A stretch of DNA of 64,000 bases, taken from NCBI RefSeq assembly GCF_021440195.1, contig NZ_JAJTSZ010000011.1, positions 62,001 through 126,000 of the forward strand. The letters are read 5' to 3'. Source of the stretch: Dyadobacter sp. CY356 (GTDB taxonomy: Bacteria > Bacteroidota > Bacteroidia > Cytophagales > Spirosomataceae). A program made the translations under genes and the position numbers. The notes beneath the pieces were generated by a model. It saw only the letters and a list, made by a program, of their open reading frames with translations. It had not been told where the DNA came from and did not search any database. This document shows positions 41,738 to 51,520 of this stretch, piece after piece; positions within the stretch are counted from its first letter, which is position 1, and every line of letters starts with the position of its first letter.

Positions 41738-42837
41738 AAATCTATCCCACCAGTCATTTGCCAGGCCGAAAGGTTTTACTGAATAACGGGAAGGAATATC
41801 TTTATTTCAGTGGAACGGATTATTTGGGAATGGGCCATCATAAAGGATTTCTAACTTATCTGAAAGAAGGAAATTCGATTTACGGAACACATTTCGGAAG
41901 TTCGAGGAATAATAGTCTGAGGCTGGAAATTTATGAAGAAACTGAAACAGCCCTGGCGAAGTTTTCCGGTGCTCCTGCGGCATTAACAACGTCATCAGGT
42001 ATGTGGGCCGGGCAGTTGCTGATGAAAGAATTACCAGGGATTATTGCTTCGGATTTACAACATACAAATTCCCATACATCAAATATCCGTTATTATTACG
42101 CGCCAAGGGTTCATCCAGCCTTATGGGCAGCAGAATTTTCACCTGAAACTTCAGGTTGGGAGGATTGGGCAAACAATACCATTCAAACAATTCAGGAAAG
42201 CCATTCAGATTGTATTCACATTATTTGTTCAGATTCCATAGGTTCTCCTTTTGTTGAGAGGTTTGATTTTTCAGTTTTTAATAAGCTCCCATTTCATAGA
42301 AGAATCTATCTCATCGTCGATGACTCGCATGGATTGGGTGTTTTAGGTGAAAATGGGGGAGGGATTTTAAGAACATTGTCTTCAATTCAACAGGTTAAAT
42401 TAATCGTTTCTTCTTCCCTGAACAAAGCATTGGGAATTCCAGGCGGTGTAATTCTGGGAGATTTTGATAGTATAACTTCTATCCGGAAAAGTCCGTTTTT
42501 TTCAGGTGCATCTCCTTCACCGCCGGCGTACATGTATGCACTCAACAAATTACTTGAATCAAACACTTATCCAATTGTTCATCAGCAGCTGCTTGACAAT
42601 ATGGCTTATATTTCTGAAAAACTGACTGAAACCGGACTTTTTGTGAGCACATCAACTTATCCCGTTTTTTGCAGTATGAACAGTAAGCTATTTGATTTTC
42701 TGGAAGAAAATGGAATTATGGCATCCTGTTTTTCTTATCCACAGCCAACAGATCCACCCATCACAAGAATCGTGATCAGCGCGATACATCAAAAAGAAGA
42801 CCTCGACCGATTGGCCGAGGTCTGTATGAAATTTTAA
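41734..42837 (+). CDS. AONS-like (8-amino-7-oxononanoate synthase/KBL family) PLP enzyme
   Basis: This 367-residue fold-type I enzyme condenses an amino acid with an acyl-CoA in the known family. It shows FSGTDYLGMGHH, GTHFGSSRNNS, a His-rich DLQHTNSHTSN in place of the usual LNHAS loop, VDDSHGLGVLGENG (PLP-ring Asp196, His199) and the Schiff-base Lys231 in SSSLNKALG. It is slightly shorter than BioF at the N-terminus. No biotin genes are nearby. The 4-bp overlap with a dipeptide epimerase hints at a shared small-molecule route that is not evident from sequence. Confidence 0.85.
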   Translation: MKIYPTSHLPGRKVLLNNGKEYLYFSGTDYLGMGHHKGFLTYLKEGNSIYGTHFGSSRNNSLRLEIYEETETALAKFSGAPAALTTSSGMWAGQLLMKELPGIIASDLQHTNSHTSNIRYYYAPRVHPALWAAEFSPETSGWEDWANNTIQTIQESHSDCIHIICSDSIGSPFVERFDFSVFNKLPFHRRIYLIVDDSHGLGVLGENGGGILRTLSSIQQVKLIVSSSLNKALGIPGGVILGDFDSITSIRKSPFFSGASPSPPAYMYALNKLLESNTYPIVHQQLLDNMAYISEKLTETGLFVSTSTYPVFCSMNSKLFDFLEENGIMASCFSYPQPTDPPITRIVISAIHQKEDLDRLAEVCMKF

Positions 42838-42870
42838 GATTTCTTCTTTTAATTCATGCTTGCACTCGTC

Positions 42871-43734
42871 TTATAACGGCCCTTGCAAAGCTTGTTCTTC
42901 ACGCAATTTCTCTCTTGCAATCTTTGCAGAAACAAATATACTGATCTCGTAAAGCATTAATAAAGGAATCGCTACCAGAATCTGGCTGTAAATATCCGGT
43001 GATGGTGTAATTATGGCCGCAACAATCAAAATAACAATCATGGCATGTTTGCGATATTCACGCATAAAACTTGGCGTTAAAATGCCCACTTTGGATAAAA
43101 CAAATACAACAATCGGTAACTGGAATGCAATACCGCAGGCAAGTGTTAAAGTTGCTACTGTTGAAATGTAAGAGGATATATTGAATTCATTGGCAATGGA
43201 TTCATCCAATTTATAGTTTGCCAAAAAGTTGATTGCCAGAGGTGTAACCACAAAGTAACCAAAAAGAACACCTGAGAAAAACAGAAGCGTTACATAGAAA
43301 ACGGCTCCTCGCGCAGATTTACGTTCTGAGGCTTTAAGGCCGGGTTTGATAAATCGCCATATTTCCCAAAAAGCATACGGAAATGCGAAAATTAATCCGA
43401 CAATAATAGATGAAGTTAGTCCCATGGTAAACTGGTCTCCAACACCAATACTCTGAATCTTGAAATCAAGTGATTTGATACAAAGATCTTCGTAACCAAC
43501 GATTACGGATAATTTACACATCATTTTGTAAGTCCAAAAATCTGGTTTTGCCGGAGCAAGAATTACATAACGATATATTTCTTTGATGTATATGTAAGCA
43601 ATGATGGCGAAAACCAAAATAGACCCTACCGCACGGATAACGTGCCATCTAAGTTCTTCAAGATGTCCAATAAAAGACATCTCCTGGCCAGCTCCTTCTT
43701 CTTCTTCGTGCTCAAATTCTTGATCTAAGGGCAT
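42871..43734 (-). CDS. tatC: Twin-arginine translocase subunit TatC
   Basis: This 287-residue integral membrane protein with six helices is the core receptor of the Tat pathway exporting folded proteins. An acidic N-terminal tail (about 1-18) leads to MSFIGHLEELRWHVIRAV, the TatC hallmark with the signal-recognising Glu, and then FPYAFWEIWRFIKPGLKASERK. A large extra periplasmic loop (about 55-100) with two Cys is typical of Bacteroidota. No tatA is adjacent. It is convergent with the AONS-like gene. Confidence 0.96.
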   Translation of the reverse strand: MPLDQEFEHEEEEGAGQEMSFIGHLEELRWHVIRAVGSILVFAIIAYIYIKEIYRYVILAPAKPDFWTYKMMCKLSVIVGYEDLCIKSLDFKIQSIGVGDQFTMGLTSSIIVGLIFAFPYAFWEIWRFIKPGLKASERKSARGAVFYVTLLFFSGVLFGYFVVTPLAINFLANYKLDESIANEFNISSYISTVATLTLACGIAFQLPIVVFVLSKVGILTPSFMREYRKHAMIVILIVAAIITPSPDIYSQILVAIPLLMLYEISIFVSAKIAREKLREEQALQGPL

Positions 43735-43817
43735 ACAATTTTTAGGTATTAATCACACTATATACGGGCGAAATCGATATTACGATCTTTTTTATTAACG
43801 AAAAGTCAAAATTACTC

Positions 43818-43850
43818 AAAAAACCCGCCGGATCGTTTCGACGGGTTTTT
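43818..43850 (-). terminator. Terminator after pdhA
   Basis: AAAAACCCG pairs with CGGGTTTTT (43842-43850), with a further partly paired interior (GATCGTTTCGA). On the minus strand it ends in six T, as needed for pdhA. Confidence 0.85.
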
Positions 43851-43873
43851 CTTAATAAATTTATAATCAGGAC

Positions 43874-44902
43874 TTAGTCCATGATAAAAGGATAATCATT
43901 TTCTGCGTAAACATCAGTGTAAGCTTCAGATGCATCCGGAAAATCCGAATCTTCGGCGAACTGAACAGATTCAGCCACGATTTCTTTTACTTTTTTGTCA
44001 ATCGCTTCAAGATCTTCTGCCGTAGCAAGTTTGTTATCCAAAATTACAGCTCTGATTTGTTCGATCGGATCGCGGTGTTTGTATTCCTCAACCTCTTCTT
44101 TTGAACGGTATTTCTGAGGATCAGACATGGAGTGTCCACGGTAACGATAGGTACGGAATTCCAGGAAAGTTGGTCCATCGCCTTTACGTGCGCGTTCTGC
44201 GGCACGTGAAACGGCTTCATGGATCGCTTCCACACTCATTCCGTCAACTGGTTCCGAAGGAATGTCGTAAGCTTCTCCCAAGGTATACAATTCAGTAACG
44301 TTAGATGAACGCGCAACCGAAGTTCCCATCGCATATCCGTTGTTTTCAACAACGAAAATAACAGGCAGTTTCCAGTTCATCGCCATGTTCAGCGCTTCGT
44401 GGAATGCACCCTGGCGAATTGCTCCGTCACCAAAGTAACAGATGCAAAGTTTACCTGTTTTGTTATACTTTTCAGCAAAGGCAATACCTGCTCCCAAAGG
44501 AATTTGAGCACCAACAATACCATGTCCGCCGACAAAGCCATTTTCTTTATCGAAAATGTGCATTGAGCCGCCTTTCCCCTTTGTTGTTCCTGTTTTCTTT
44601 CCGTAAAGTTCAGCCATAATTGCTTTTGGATCTGTTCCCAGAGCCAAAGGAATACCATGGTCACGATAAGCAGTGATGTATTTATCTCCTTTTGTAAGCG
44701 CAGTGGCAGCTCCCGAAGAGCATGCTTCCTGTCCAATATAAAGGTGACAAAAGCCGCGGATTTTTTGCTGTCCGTAAAGCTGGCCAGCCTTTTCTTCGAA
44801 TCGGCGTTGTAATAACATGTTCTCGAACCAGAACATATAGCGTTCTTTCGAATGCTGTAATTTGGGTGCTGATGCTTTCATTTTTTCAGTAACGGTGGCC
44901 AT
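43874..44902 (-). CDS. pdhA: Pyruvate dehydrogenase E1 component, alpha subunit
   Basis: This is the thiamine-diphosphate half of heterotetrameric E1, 342 residues, decarboxylating pyruvate for acetyl-CoA synthesis. It shows GHGIVGAQIPLGAG, the TPP/Mg motif GDGAIRQGAFHEALNMAMNWKLPVIFVVENN (GDG to NN) and the regulatory-loop-like YRYRGHSMSDPQKYR. The beta subunit gene is not adjacent, so the complex is encoded at separate loci. It is transcribed divergently from recF. Confidence 0.95.
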   Translation of the reverse strand: MATVTEKMKASAPKLQHSKERYMFWFENMLLQRRFEEKAGQLYGQQKIRGFCHLYIGQEACSSGAATALTKGDKYITAYRDHGIPLALGTDPKAIMAELYGKKTGTTKGKGGSMHIFDKENGFVGGHGIVGAQIPLGAGIAFAEKYNKTGKLCICYFGDGAIRQGAFHEALNMAMNWKLPVIFVVENNGYAMGTSVARSSNVTELYTLGEAYDIPSEPVDGMSVEAIHEAVSRAAERARKGDGPTFLEFRTYRYRGHSMSDPQKYRSKEEVEEYKHRDPIEQIRAVILDNKLATAEDLEAIDKKVKEIVAESVQFAEDSDFPDASEAYTDVYAENDYPFIMD

Positions 44903-44983
44903 GTATTTGGTTCTCGTTTATAAAGACAGAACTTTGTCTTAAAGTTAGTGGTTTGAACAAGATCTGTTTTTGCCGGTAAACAA

Positions 44984-44998
44984 CGCAAATGATTTGCG
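44984..44998. promoter_or_regulatory. 15-bp palindrome in the pdhA-recF divergent region
   Basis: CGCAAAT-G-ATTTGCG is a perfect inverted repeat between the two start codons. It could be an operator. No factor is known. Confidence 0.35.
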
Positions 44999-45031
44999 AA
45001 AATAAGCATAAACTATATAACAAAGAAGTTC

Positions 45032-46117
45032 ATGTGGTTAGAAAAGCTCCATCTTACGTACTTTAAGAGCTATGAGGAGAAAGGTTTTGCGTTTGGAGAG
45101 CGTGTAAATTGCCTTGTCGGGGAAAACGGAAGTGGGAAAACAAACCTATTGGACGCGATTTACTTCCTGACACTCACCAAAAGTGCATTTCATAACCAGG
45201 ATGCTTTGGGTATCCGGCATGGACAGGATTTTTTTATACTGGATGGAATTTTTAATGAATCTGAAAGAAATATTCAGATTACATGCAGTTTTCAGCGCGG
45301 CCAACGAAAAATTTTTATGGCCGACAAGAAAAATTACGATAGACTAAGTGATCACATCGGACTTTTTCCTTTGGTTTTAATCGCACCTAACGACACCGAT
45401 CTGATCCGCGATGGGAGTGAAGAACGCCGAAGATTTTTTGATGGCGTATTGGCACAGGCAACTCCGGAATATTTAAATGATTTTTTACAATACAATAAGA
45501 TATTAACCCAGCGGAATGGTTTACTCAAACTTTTCGCTGAGCGAAATTATCTGGACGAAGATTTGCTGGATACTTACAATGAGCCATTAATCATTTTAGC
45601 GATACGGATTTACCAGCACCGCCGCGCTTTCATGGATCGTTTTCTTCCTTTGTTCAGAAAGTATTACGAATTTTTAAGCAGCGGAAAAGAACAGGTTGAT
45701 GTGTCCTACGAAAGTGAAGTTGCATCAGAAGATTTCGCCCAGGAATTCAGGAAAAACCGTTCGCGCGATCTTCACGCGCAGCGCACCGGAAAAGGTGTGC
45801 ATAAGGATGAATATGTTTTTGAGATTGATGGAATTACCTTAAAAAAATTCGGTTCTCAGGGACAGCAAAAATCATTTGTGATCGCACTGAAACTTGCCCA
45901 ATTTGAATTACTTAAAATTGAAAAGGAAAAAACACCGATTCTTTTGCTGGATGATATTTTCGACAAACTTGATGACCGAAGAATAAATAAACTAATTGAG
46001 TTGATTGATGACGGTTTTCTTGGGCAGGTTTTTATAACGGATGCAAGACCGGAACGGTCACAGAAAATTTTAGAAAAAGTAAAGGCAGACGTGCGCTTCT
46101 TCGAAATAAACCGGTAA
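45032..46117 (+). CDS. recF: DNA replication and repair protein RecF
   Basis: This 361-residue SMC-like ATPase loads RecA at single-strand gaps together with RecO and RecR. It shows a Walker A at 30-41 (GENGSGKTNLLD), the family motif EERRRFFDGVLAQ, the signature region KKFGSQGQQKSFVIALKLAQ and Walker B PILLLDDIFDKLDDRR. The length is normal. It is not beside dnaA or dnaN, unlike in many bacteria. Confidence 0.96.
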   Translation: MWLEKLHLTYFKSYEEKGFAFGERVNCLVGENGSGKTNLLDAIYFLTLTKSAFHNQDALGIRHGQDFFILDGIFNESERNIQITCSFQRGQRKIFMADKKNYDRLSDHIGLFPLVLIAPNDTDLIRDGSEERRRFFDGVLAQATPEYLNDFLQYNKILTQRNGLLKLFAERNYLDEDLLDTYNEPLIILAIRIYQHRRAFMDRFLPLFRKYYEFLSSGKEQVDVSYESEVASEDFAQEFRKNRSRDLHAQRTGKGVHKDEYVFEIDGITLKKFGSQGQQKSFVIALKLAQFELLKIEKEKTPILLLDDIFDKLDDRRINKLIELIDDGFLGQVFITDARPERSQKILEKVKADVRFFEINR

Positions 46118-46119
46118 TT

Positions 46120-46308
46120 GTTTAAACGCAGAGGTCGGGGAGTTGGGCGCGGAGTTTGGGAAGTTTTTATTTTAGTTTTAAAAAGAGAGTTAAGCATATC
46201 TTTCGGTTAATAAACCGTGGAACTCGCGCCATACTCCTTTTACTCTGCGTTTAAACAAAAAATAAGCCGCGAAACTCCATGCCTAACTCCCTTTACTCTG
46301 CGTTTAAC
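46120..46308. repeat. Three copies of a ~37-bp element in the recF-manC spacer
   Basis: One plus-strand copy begins GTTTAAACGCAGAG (46120-46133), followed by a GGAGT...GGCGCGGAGTTT-like tail. Two inverted copies end CTCTGCGTTTAAAC (46243-46256) and CTCTGCGTTTAAC (46296-46308). Copies one and two could pair as a long stem. The last touches the manC stop codon. No gene is seen. Confidence 0.65.
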
Positions 46309-47375
46309 TAAACGTATTTGGTATGAAGCTCTTTCGCTTGCGCTACGAATTCTTTTACTTTTTGTTCTTCGTCTTTTTTGCAGATTAACAGAACGCCGTC
46401 ATATTCGGCTACAATGAATCCGTCCAGGCCGTTAATTACCACAAGCTTTTCCTGAGGTGTTTTTATGATACAATCTGTTGTGTTATGCAAAATGAGATTT
46501 CCCTCAGTCACATTCTGGAATTCGTCTTTTTTAGAAACTTCATATAGAGATTTCCAGGTACCCAGATCTGACCATCCGAAACTGCTCAATACCACATGCA
46601 CATTGTCAGCTTTTTCCATAATTCCATTGTCGATAGAAATGCTTCCGCAATGGGAATAGGCTTTGCTGATAAAAGATTCTTCGGTTTCTTTATAATAATG
46701 GGTATCCCCACTTTCAAAAATCTCTGCTATATCGGGCTGGTATGCACGTAATGCGCGTTTGAAAGCCTGAACGTTCCAGACAAATATTCCTGCGTTCCAG
46801 ACAAAATCCCCGCTGTCGAGAAACTGCTCTGCTAATTCCAGATGAGGTTTTTCGGTAAAAGATTTTACTTTTTTTACCGTCAATTTGTCCGGAATATACT
46901 GGATATAACCATAACCGGTATCAGGCCTGGTTGGTTGAATACCCAATGTTATCAGCACATCATCATTTCTGGTTGCACCCAGGGCTATTTTGATCGTATC
47001 CTTGAACGTTTCTTCTTTTAGAATAATATGGTCAGCAGGGGCAACAACAATATTGGCATCAGGATTTTGTGAAGCAATTTTGTAACATGCATAAGCAATA
47101 CAAGGTGCCGTATTTCTTCTATGCGGTTCCAGAAGAATCTGGTCGTCCGACAACATTGGAATTTGCTCTTTGATTATATTTTTATATTCCTGACTGCTTA
47201 CTATATAAATATTTTCCGGAGGACAAACGCCATCAAAACGTTCAACAGTCTGTTGTAAAAGTGTTTTTCCGGTTCCGAGCACATCATGAAATTGCTTAGG
47301 AAAATCAGTACGGCTGAAAGGCCAGAAACGTGTACCAACTCCTCCTGCCATGATAATCACAAATGTATTTTGCAT
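46308..47375 (-). CDS. manC: Mannose-1-phosphate guanylyltransferase
   Basis: This 355-residue cytoplasmic enzyme forms GDP-mannose from GTP and mannose 1-phosphate for surface glycans. It shows the nucleotidyltransferase signature MAGGVGTRFWPFSRTDFPKQF (G-rich loop and Lys), ILLEPHRRNTAPCIAYA, VAPADHI and FVWNAGIFVWN. It lacks the C-terminal phosphomannose isomerase domain of long-form ManC, so it is the single-function type. Confidence 0.94.
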   Translation of the reverse strand: MQNTFVIIMAGGVGTRFWPFSRTDFPKQFHDVLGTGKTLLQQTVERFDGVCPPENIYIVSSQEYKNIIKEQIPMLSDDQILLEPHRRNTAPCIAYACYKIASQNPDANIVVAPADHIILKEETFKDTIKIALGATRNDDVLITLGIQPTRPDTGYGYIQYIPDKLTVKKVKSFTEKPHLELAEQFLDSGDFVWNAGIFVWNVQAFKRALRAYQPDIAEIFESGDTHYYKETEESFISKAYSHCGSISIDNGIMEKADNVHVVLSSFGWSDLGTWKSLYEVSKKDEFQNVTEGNLILHNTTDCIIKTPQEKLVVINGLDGFIVAEYDGVLLICKKDEEQKVKEFVAQAKELHTKYV

Positions 47376-47414
47376 TGTAGAAGTGTAAAGTTATTTATAG
47401 CGTATTAGATGCGG

Positions 47415-47446
47415 TAAAGCTAAGGATAAACAATTGATGATGCCAA
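47415..47446 (-). promoter_or_regulatory. Candidate promoter for manC
   Basis: On the minus strand, TTG (47444-47446) and TAGCTTTA (47415-47422) are 21 bases apart, 40 bases upstream of the manC ATG. The final base of the -7 box deviates. Confidence 0.35.
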
Positions 47447-47656
47447 TTCTGCGGATTTGTTAATATATTTTTCACCAATTGGTATTAATCGCTTTCCCTA
47501 ATTAACAAAAAATAAAGTGTCTGATTCCCATTTATTCTGAATTCGATTAACATTCTATATTTTATTAATAATATAAAGAAAAAATAGTACAATTATACTA
47601 GGATGTAACTTAATTCATTTAAATTGCTAATCATCAAACTATAACCCATTAAGTAT

Positions 47657-50600
47657 ATGTATCCAAATTTTACCCAAAAGGTATCATGTTTTGTCGTGAT
47701 ACTTTTACTGTACTCGGGCTTTGCTTTTTGTCAAACCAGTATCAGTGGAAAAGTAGTAGAGGCTTCTACAAATGAACCTCTGACCGGAGTCAGTGTTCAG
47801 GTTAAAAATAAAATCATTGGCACGATTACCAACGCAGAAGGCAATTTTAATCTGGCAACAACTTCTCTTCCGCCTTTTACACTGGTTGTTTCTTCAGTAG
47901 GCTTTGAAACACAGGAAATAAATATTACGGGAGGAATTTCAAATATTGAGGTCAAGCTTGTTGAGCAGGCTATTCTGGGAAAAGAGCTGATCGTTTCCGC
48001 TTCAAGAGTAGAAGAAAGTGTAATGCGCTCGCCGGTTTCAATAGAAAAAATTGATATCCGCACCATTCGTGAAACGCCTCAGGCATCTTTTTATGACGCG
48101 CTTCAAAATTTAAAAGGCGTTGAAATGAGTACCCAGTCGCTGACATTTAAGTCAGTCAGCACGCGCGGGTTTGGAGCGAATGGAAATACACGTGTTGTTC
48201 AATTAATTGACGGTATGGACAATCAGGCACCGGGGTTGAATTTTTCGGTTGGTAACGTAGCCGGCATTCCAGAACTCGATGTGGAAAGTGTTGAAATCCT
48301 GCCAGGCGCAGCGTCTGCCTTATATGGCCCGAATGCGATCAATGGGATTATTTTGATGAACAGTAAATCTCCGTTTACGTATCAGGGGCTGAGTGCTTAC
48401 GGAAAATCAGGTGTAATGAGCGCTTCCAACCGTACCAAAACAAACACGCCTTTTTATGATATGGGTATCCGTTATGCCAAAGCGTTTAATAATCGTCTGG
48501 CATTCAAAGTAAACGCATCATATCTGACAGCAAAAGATTGGCAGGCAACAGATTATCGAGATCAAAGCCTGGTAAATGGTACCTCACTTGAAAATAATAA
48601 CAATAATGTTTTGAATAACCCATATTATGATGGTGTCAACCGATTGGGGGATGTTGGAGCCAATGTCTATAATGTGCTGTACGCCAACGGTATTCCCGGT
48701 ACCGGTGCTAACGGAACCTCCGCAGCCCTGGGGGCTATCTATTCAACACAAATTCCGCAAGCAGGAAACCTGACACTTCCACAATTACTGGGAGGCCAGA
48801 CACCGCTTCAACAGTTAGACATAGCCAGATCTATATTCAGCAAGGTTGTGCCTCAATATTATTTAAACGCGCCCGGATATGCGGAAAATGCTTTAACCAA
48901 TTATCCTGCTAAAAGTCTGAAACTGAATGCTTCGCTACACTATCGTTTAAATGATAATGTTGAAGCGATTTTGCAGGCAAACTGGGGCAAGGGTTCTGCG
49001 GTATATACAGGTGCGGATCGTTACAATATTCAAAATTTTTCTATTGGGCAATATAAGGCAGAGGTCAAAGGAAGCAACTTTTTTGTGCGAGCTTACATGA
49101 CGAGGGAAAATTCAGGAGATGCCTATGCCATGGGCGTTTTAGGAAGTCTGGTTAGTCAGAGTTATTTGCAAACGGCACTGGGCGCAGGACTTCCTTCTTT
49201 TTTAAATACGGCTTTGACACAATACGGAGGTGCATTACTTCAGGCTTATCAGGCCGGGCTTGCTGGTGGGTTATCGCAGCAACAGGCCATTCAGGCAGCT
49301 TCCGCAGCCGCCAATGCTTATGCTGGTGCCAATAATACTCAATGGTTAACCACTGCGCTTGCGCCTGGAATTGCTACCGCTAATCAACAATATTTGCCAG
49401 GCGGAACCCAGTTCGAATCCACGGTTTCTGATATTAAAACCAAACCAATTCCGAACGGGGCAAAATTCCTTGACAAATCGAATTTATACCATGCGGAAGG
49501 AATGTATAATTTCACAAAGCTGATTAACCCCAGGGTTATAGAATTAATTGCAGGTGCAAATTACCGGATTTACGATCTTAATTCGGGTGGGACATTATTT
49601 GAAACTCAGGACGGAACACCAACGGGAAAAGAGTTTAATATCAAAGAATATGGCGCATATACCCAAGCATCCAAAAGCTTTGGTGATGTTTTTAAACTGA
49701 CTGCATCTGTTCGGTATGATAAAAACATGAATTTCAAGGGGCAGTTCAGCCCGCGTATTTCCGGAGTTTACACGGTTGCTAAAAATCATAATTTCCGTGC
49801 ATCTTTTCAGCGTGGTTTCCGTATTCCAACCACTCAAAATCAATACATCAATTTGTTGACACCGAGTGTAAGGTTGGTAGGCGGACTTCCTCTTTTCCGT
49901 GAGAAATACAATATGGTAGGGAATGCGGTATATGAGCAAACGGCCATAACTTCGTCCAGTTTACAAGATGGAAGTTTGAAACCATACAAGTTCCGCGAAT
50001 GGCAGCCTGAACGCGTGCAAACTTATGAGGTTGGTTATAAAGGTGTTATCAGAAACAAATTATATATAGATGCATTTTACTATTACAACCGTTTTTTAAC
50101 TTTTGACGGAGTTACAGTTCTTTTGCAAAGAAAAGATTCTAATGGTCCGCTTACCGATCTTCTGGATCCGACCAAAAGAAATACGTACAGTATGCCGGTG
50201 AATGCAACACAAACGGTGAAGAATTCCGGTTGGGGCGTGGGGCTGGATTATGTTTTGGGAAAAGGATATACTTTCAACGGAAATCTCACCCAAAATATTC
50301 TGAACAACAATGCGGAGCTTTTGAAGAATGATCCTTCGTTTGTCACTTTTTTTAATTCCCCAAAATATCGTTTCAATCTGGGTTTTTCAAATCGTGACAT
50401 CAACCGGACTGGCTGGGGCTTTGGTATTACGTTCCGCCATCAGTCAAGCATGGTTTGGCAGGCTTCTGTGGCGAGCGTAGCGGCTAATGTTCAGCAAAAA
50501 ACGGTGATTCCGGCTTACTCAACTTTAGATGCACAAATCAGCAGAAAAATAACTTCTATTAAATCAATAGTTAAAATCGGCGGAACCAACCTGACCGGCA

Positions 50601-50683
50601 AACTTTATACAACAGGCTGGGCTAATCCGTCGGTAGGAGCTATGTATTATGTGTCCATCACTTTTGATGAATTATTGAATTGA
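47657..50683 (+). CDS. TonB-dependent outer-membrane receptor with carboxypeptidase-like N-terminal domain
   Basis: This 1008-residue protein has a signal peptide (about 1-25, ending FAFCQ). A CarboxypepD_reg-like domain follows (about 27-105, SISGKVVEASTNEPLTGVSVQV). The plug domain (about 115-235) includes EILPGAASALYGPNAINGII, and a 22-strand barrel runs to the terminal YYVSITFDELLN. It takes up large ligands with TonB-ExbBD energy. No SusD-like partner lies behind it, so it is not an obvious glycan-uptake pair. Siderophore, cobalamin or peptide ligands remain possible. An Ala/Gln-rich insertion (about 525-590) is unusual among receptors. Confidence 0.92.
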   Translation: MYPNFTQKVSCFVVILLLYSGFAFCQTSISGKVVEASTNEPLTGVSVQVKNKIIGTITNAEGNFNLATTSLPPFTLVVSSVGFETQEINITGGISNIEVKLVEQAILGKELIVSASRVEESVMRSPVSIEKIDIRTIRETPQASFYDALQNLKGVEMSTQSLTFKSVSTRGFGANGNTRVVQLIDGMDNQAPGLNFSVGNVAGIPELDVESVEILPGAASALYGPNAINGIILMNSKSPFTYQGLSAYGKSGVMSASNRTKTNTPFYDMGIRYAKAFNNRLAFKVNASYLTAKDWQATDYRDQSLVNGTSLENNNNNVLNNPYYDGVNRLGDVGANVYNVLYANGIPGTGANGTSAALGAIYSTQIPQAGNLTLPQLLGGQTPLQQLDIARSIFSKVVPQYYLNAPGYAENALTNYPAKSLKLNASLHYRLNDNVEAILQANWGKGSAVYTGADRYNIQNFSIGQYKAEVKGSNFFVRAYMTRENSGDAYAMGVLGSLVSQSYLQTALGAGLPSFLNTALTQYGGALLQAYQAGLAGGLSQQQAIQAASAAANAYAGANNTQWLTTALAPGIATANQQYLPGGTQFESTVSDIKTKPIPNGAKFLDKSNLYHAEGMYNFTKLINPRVIELIAGANYRIYDLNSGGTLFETQDGTPTGKEFNIKEYGAYTQASKSFGDVFKLTASVRYDKNMNFKGQFSPRISGVYTVAKNHNFRASFQRGFRIPTTQNQYINLLTPSVRLVGGLPLFREKYNMVGNAVYEQTAITSSSLQDGSLKPYKFREWQPERVQTYEVGYKGVIRNKLYIDAFYYYNRFLTFDGVTVLLQRKDSNGPLTDLLDPTKRNTYSMPVNATQTVKNSGWGVGLDYVLGKGYTFNGNLTQNILNNNAELLKNDPSFVTFFNSPKYRFNLGFSNRDINRTGWGFGITFRHQSSMVWQASVASVAANVQQKTVIPAYSTLDAQISRKITSIKSIVKIGGTNLTGKLYTTGWANPSVGAMYYVSITFDELLN

Positions 50684-50688
50684 AAAAA

Positions 50689-50721
50689 ATCCGTACTACG
50701 GTTTTGGGTCGTAGTACGGAT
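50689..50721 (-). terminator. Terminator after upp
   Basis: Perfect 12-bp arms ATCCGTACTACG and CGTAGTACGGAT flank a 9-base loop. On the minus strand a T run follows, serving upp. The TonB receptor gene ends just before it on the other strand. Confidence 0.88.
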
Positions 50722-50756
50722 AAATATTTTAATCAAAGTTTGATTATTTATAAAGA

Positions 50757-51398
50757 TTATTTTGATCCAAAAGACAGGTCGCCGGCATCTCCAAGTCCCG
50801 GCACAATATAATATTGTTCATTCAAACGTTCGTCCAGAGCTCCAACCCATAATCTGCATTGTGGAACGCGTTTTTGCAGGAAATCAACACCTTCAGGGCT
50901 TGCGATCACAGATGCAATATGTGTCTGTGCGGGAATGCCGAAACGTAAAAGTGCATGGTAAACTTTCTCCAGTGAGCGGCCTGTTGCCAGCATCGGGTCA
51001 ATAAGAATTAACGTTTTTCCACTAAGATCGGGACTGGTGATATAGTCCATTTCTACTTCAAATTCATCATCTTTAAGATTATGTCCGCGATAAGCACCAA
51101 CAAATGCATTATCCGCTTTGTCAAACATATTCAAAAAACCCTGATGTAAAGGAAGTCCGGCGCGTAAAATCGGGGCGAGTACAACGGTTTGAAGCAAAGC
51201 TCTTGAAGGTGCTTTTCCCAGAGGCGTTTCCACCGATGTGGAGCGATAGATCAAAGATTTTGAAATTTCATAAGCGAGCAGTTCCCCGACACGTTCAATA
51301 TTGCGGCGAAATCGCATTCGATCTTTCTGGATGTCAGAATCGCGTAGTTCGGCAATGAAGTGGTCAACAATGGAAGGCTTCTGGGATAGTAAAAACAT
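50757..51398 (-). CDS. upp: Uracil phosphoribosyltransferase
   Basis: This 213-residue salvage enzyme makes UMP from uracil and PRPP. It shows VLRAGLPLHQGF-type residues (LRAGLPL), the PRPP loop in LILIDPMLATGRSLEKV and the uracil-binding YYIVPGLGDAGDLSFG at the C-terminus. Length and motifs fit Upp. Confidence 0.95.
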   Translation of the reverse strand: MFLLSQKPSIVDHFIAELRDSDIQKDRMRFRRNIERVGELLAYEISKSLIYRSTSVETPLGKAPSRALLQTVVLAPILRAGLPLHQGFLNMFDKADNAFVGAYRGHNLKDDEFEVEMDYITSPDLSGKTLILIDPMLATGRSLEKVYHALLRFGIPAQTHIASVIASPEGVDFLQKRVPQCRLWVGALDERLNEQYYIVPGLGDAGDLSFGSK

Positions 51399-51520
51399 AA
51401 CTTTGATCTTATTTAACCTATTCGATACAAGATATTACAATATGATTGACGAAATTTGACACTTTCGTTCAAATTAGTTGCATTAATGCCGATTTACCCG
51501 CATAATAGAAATATTTATCT

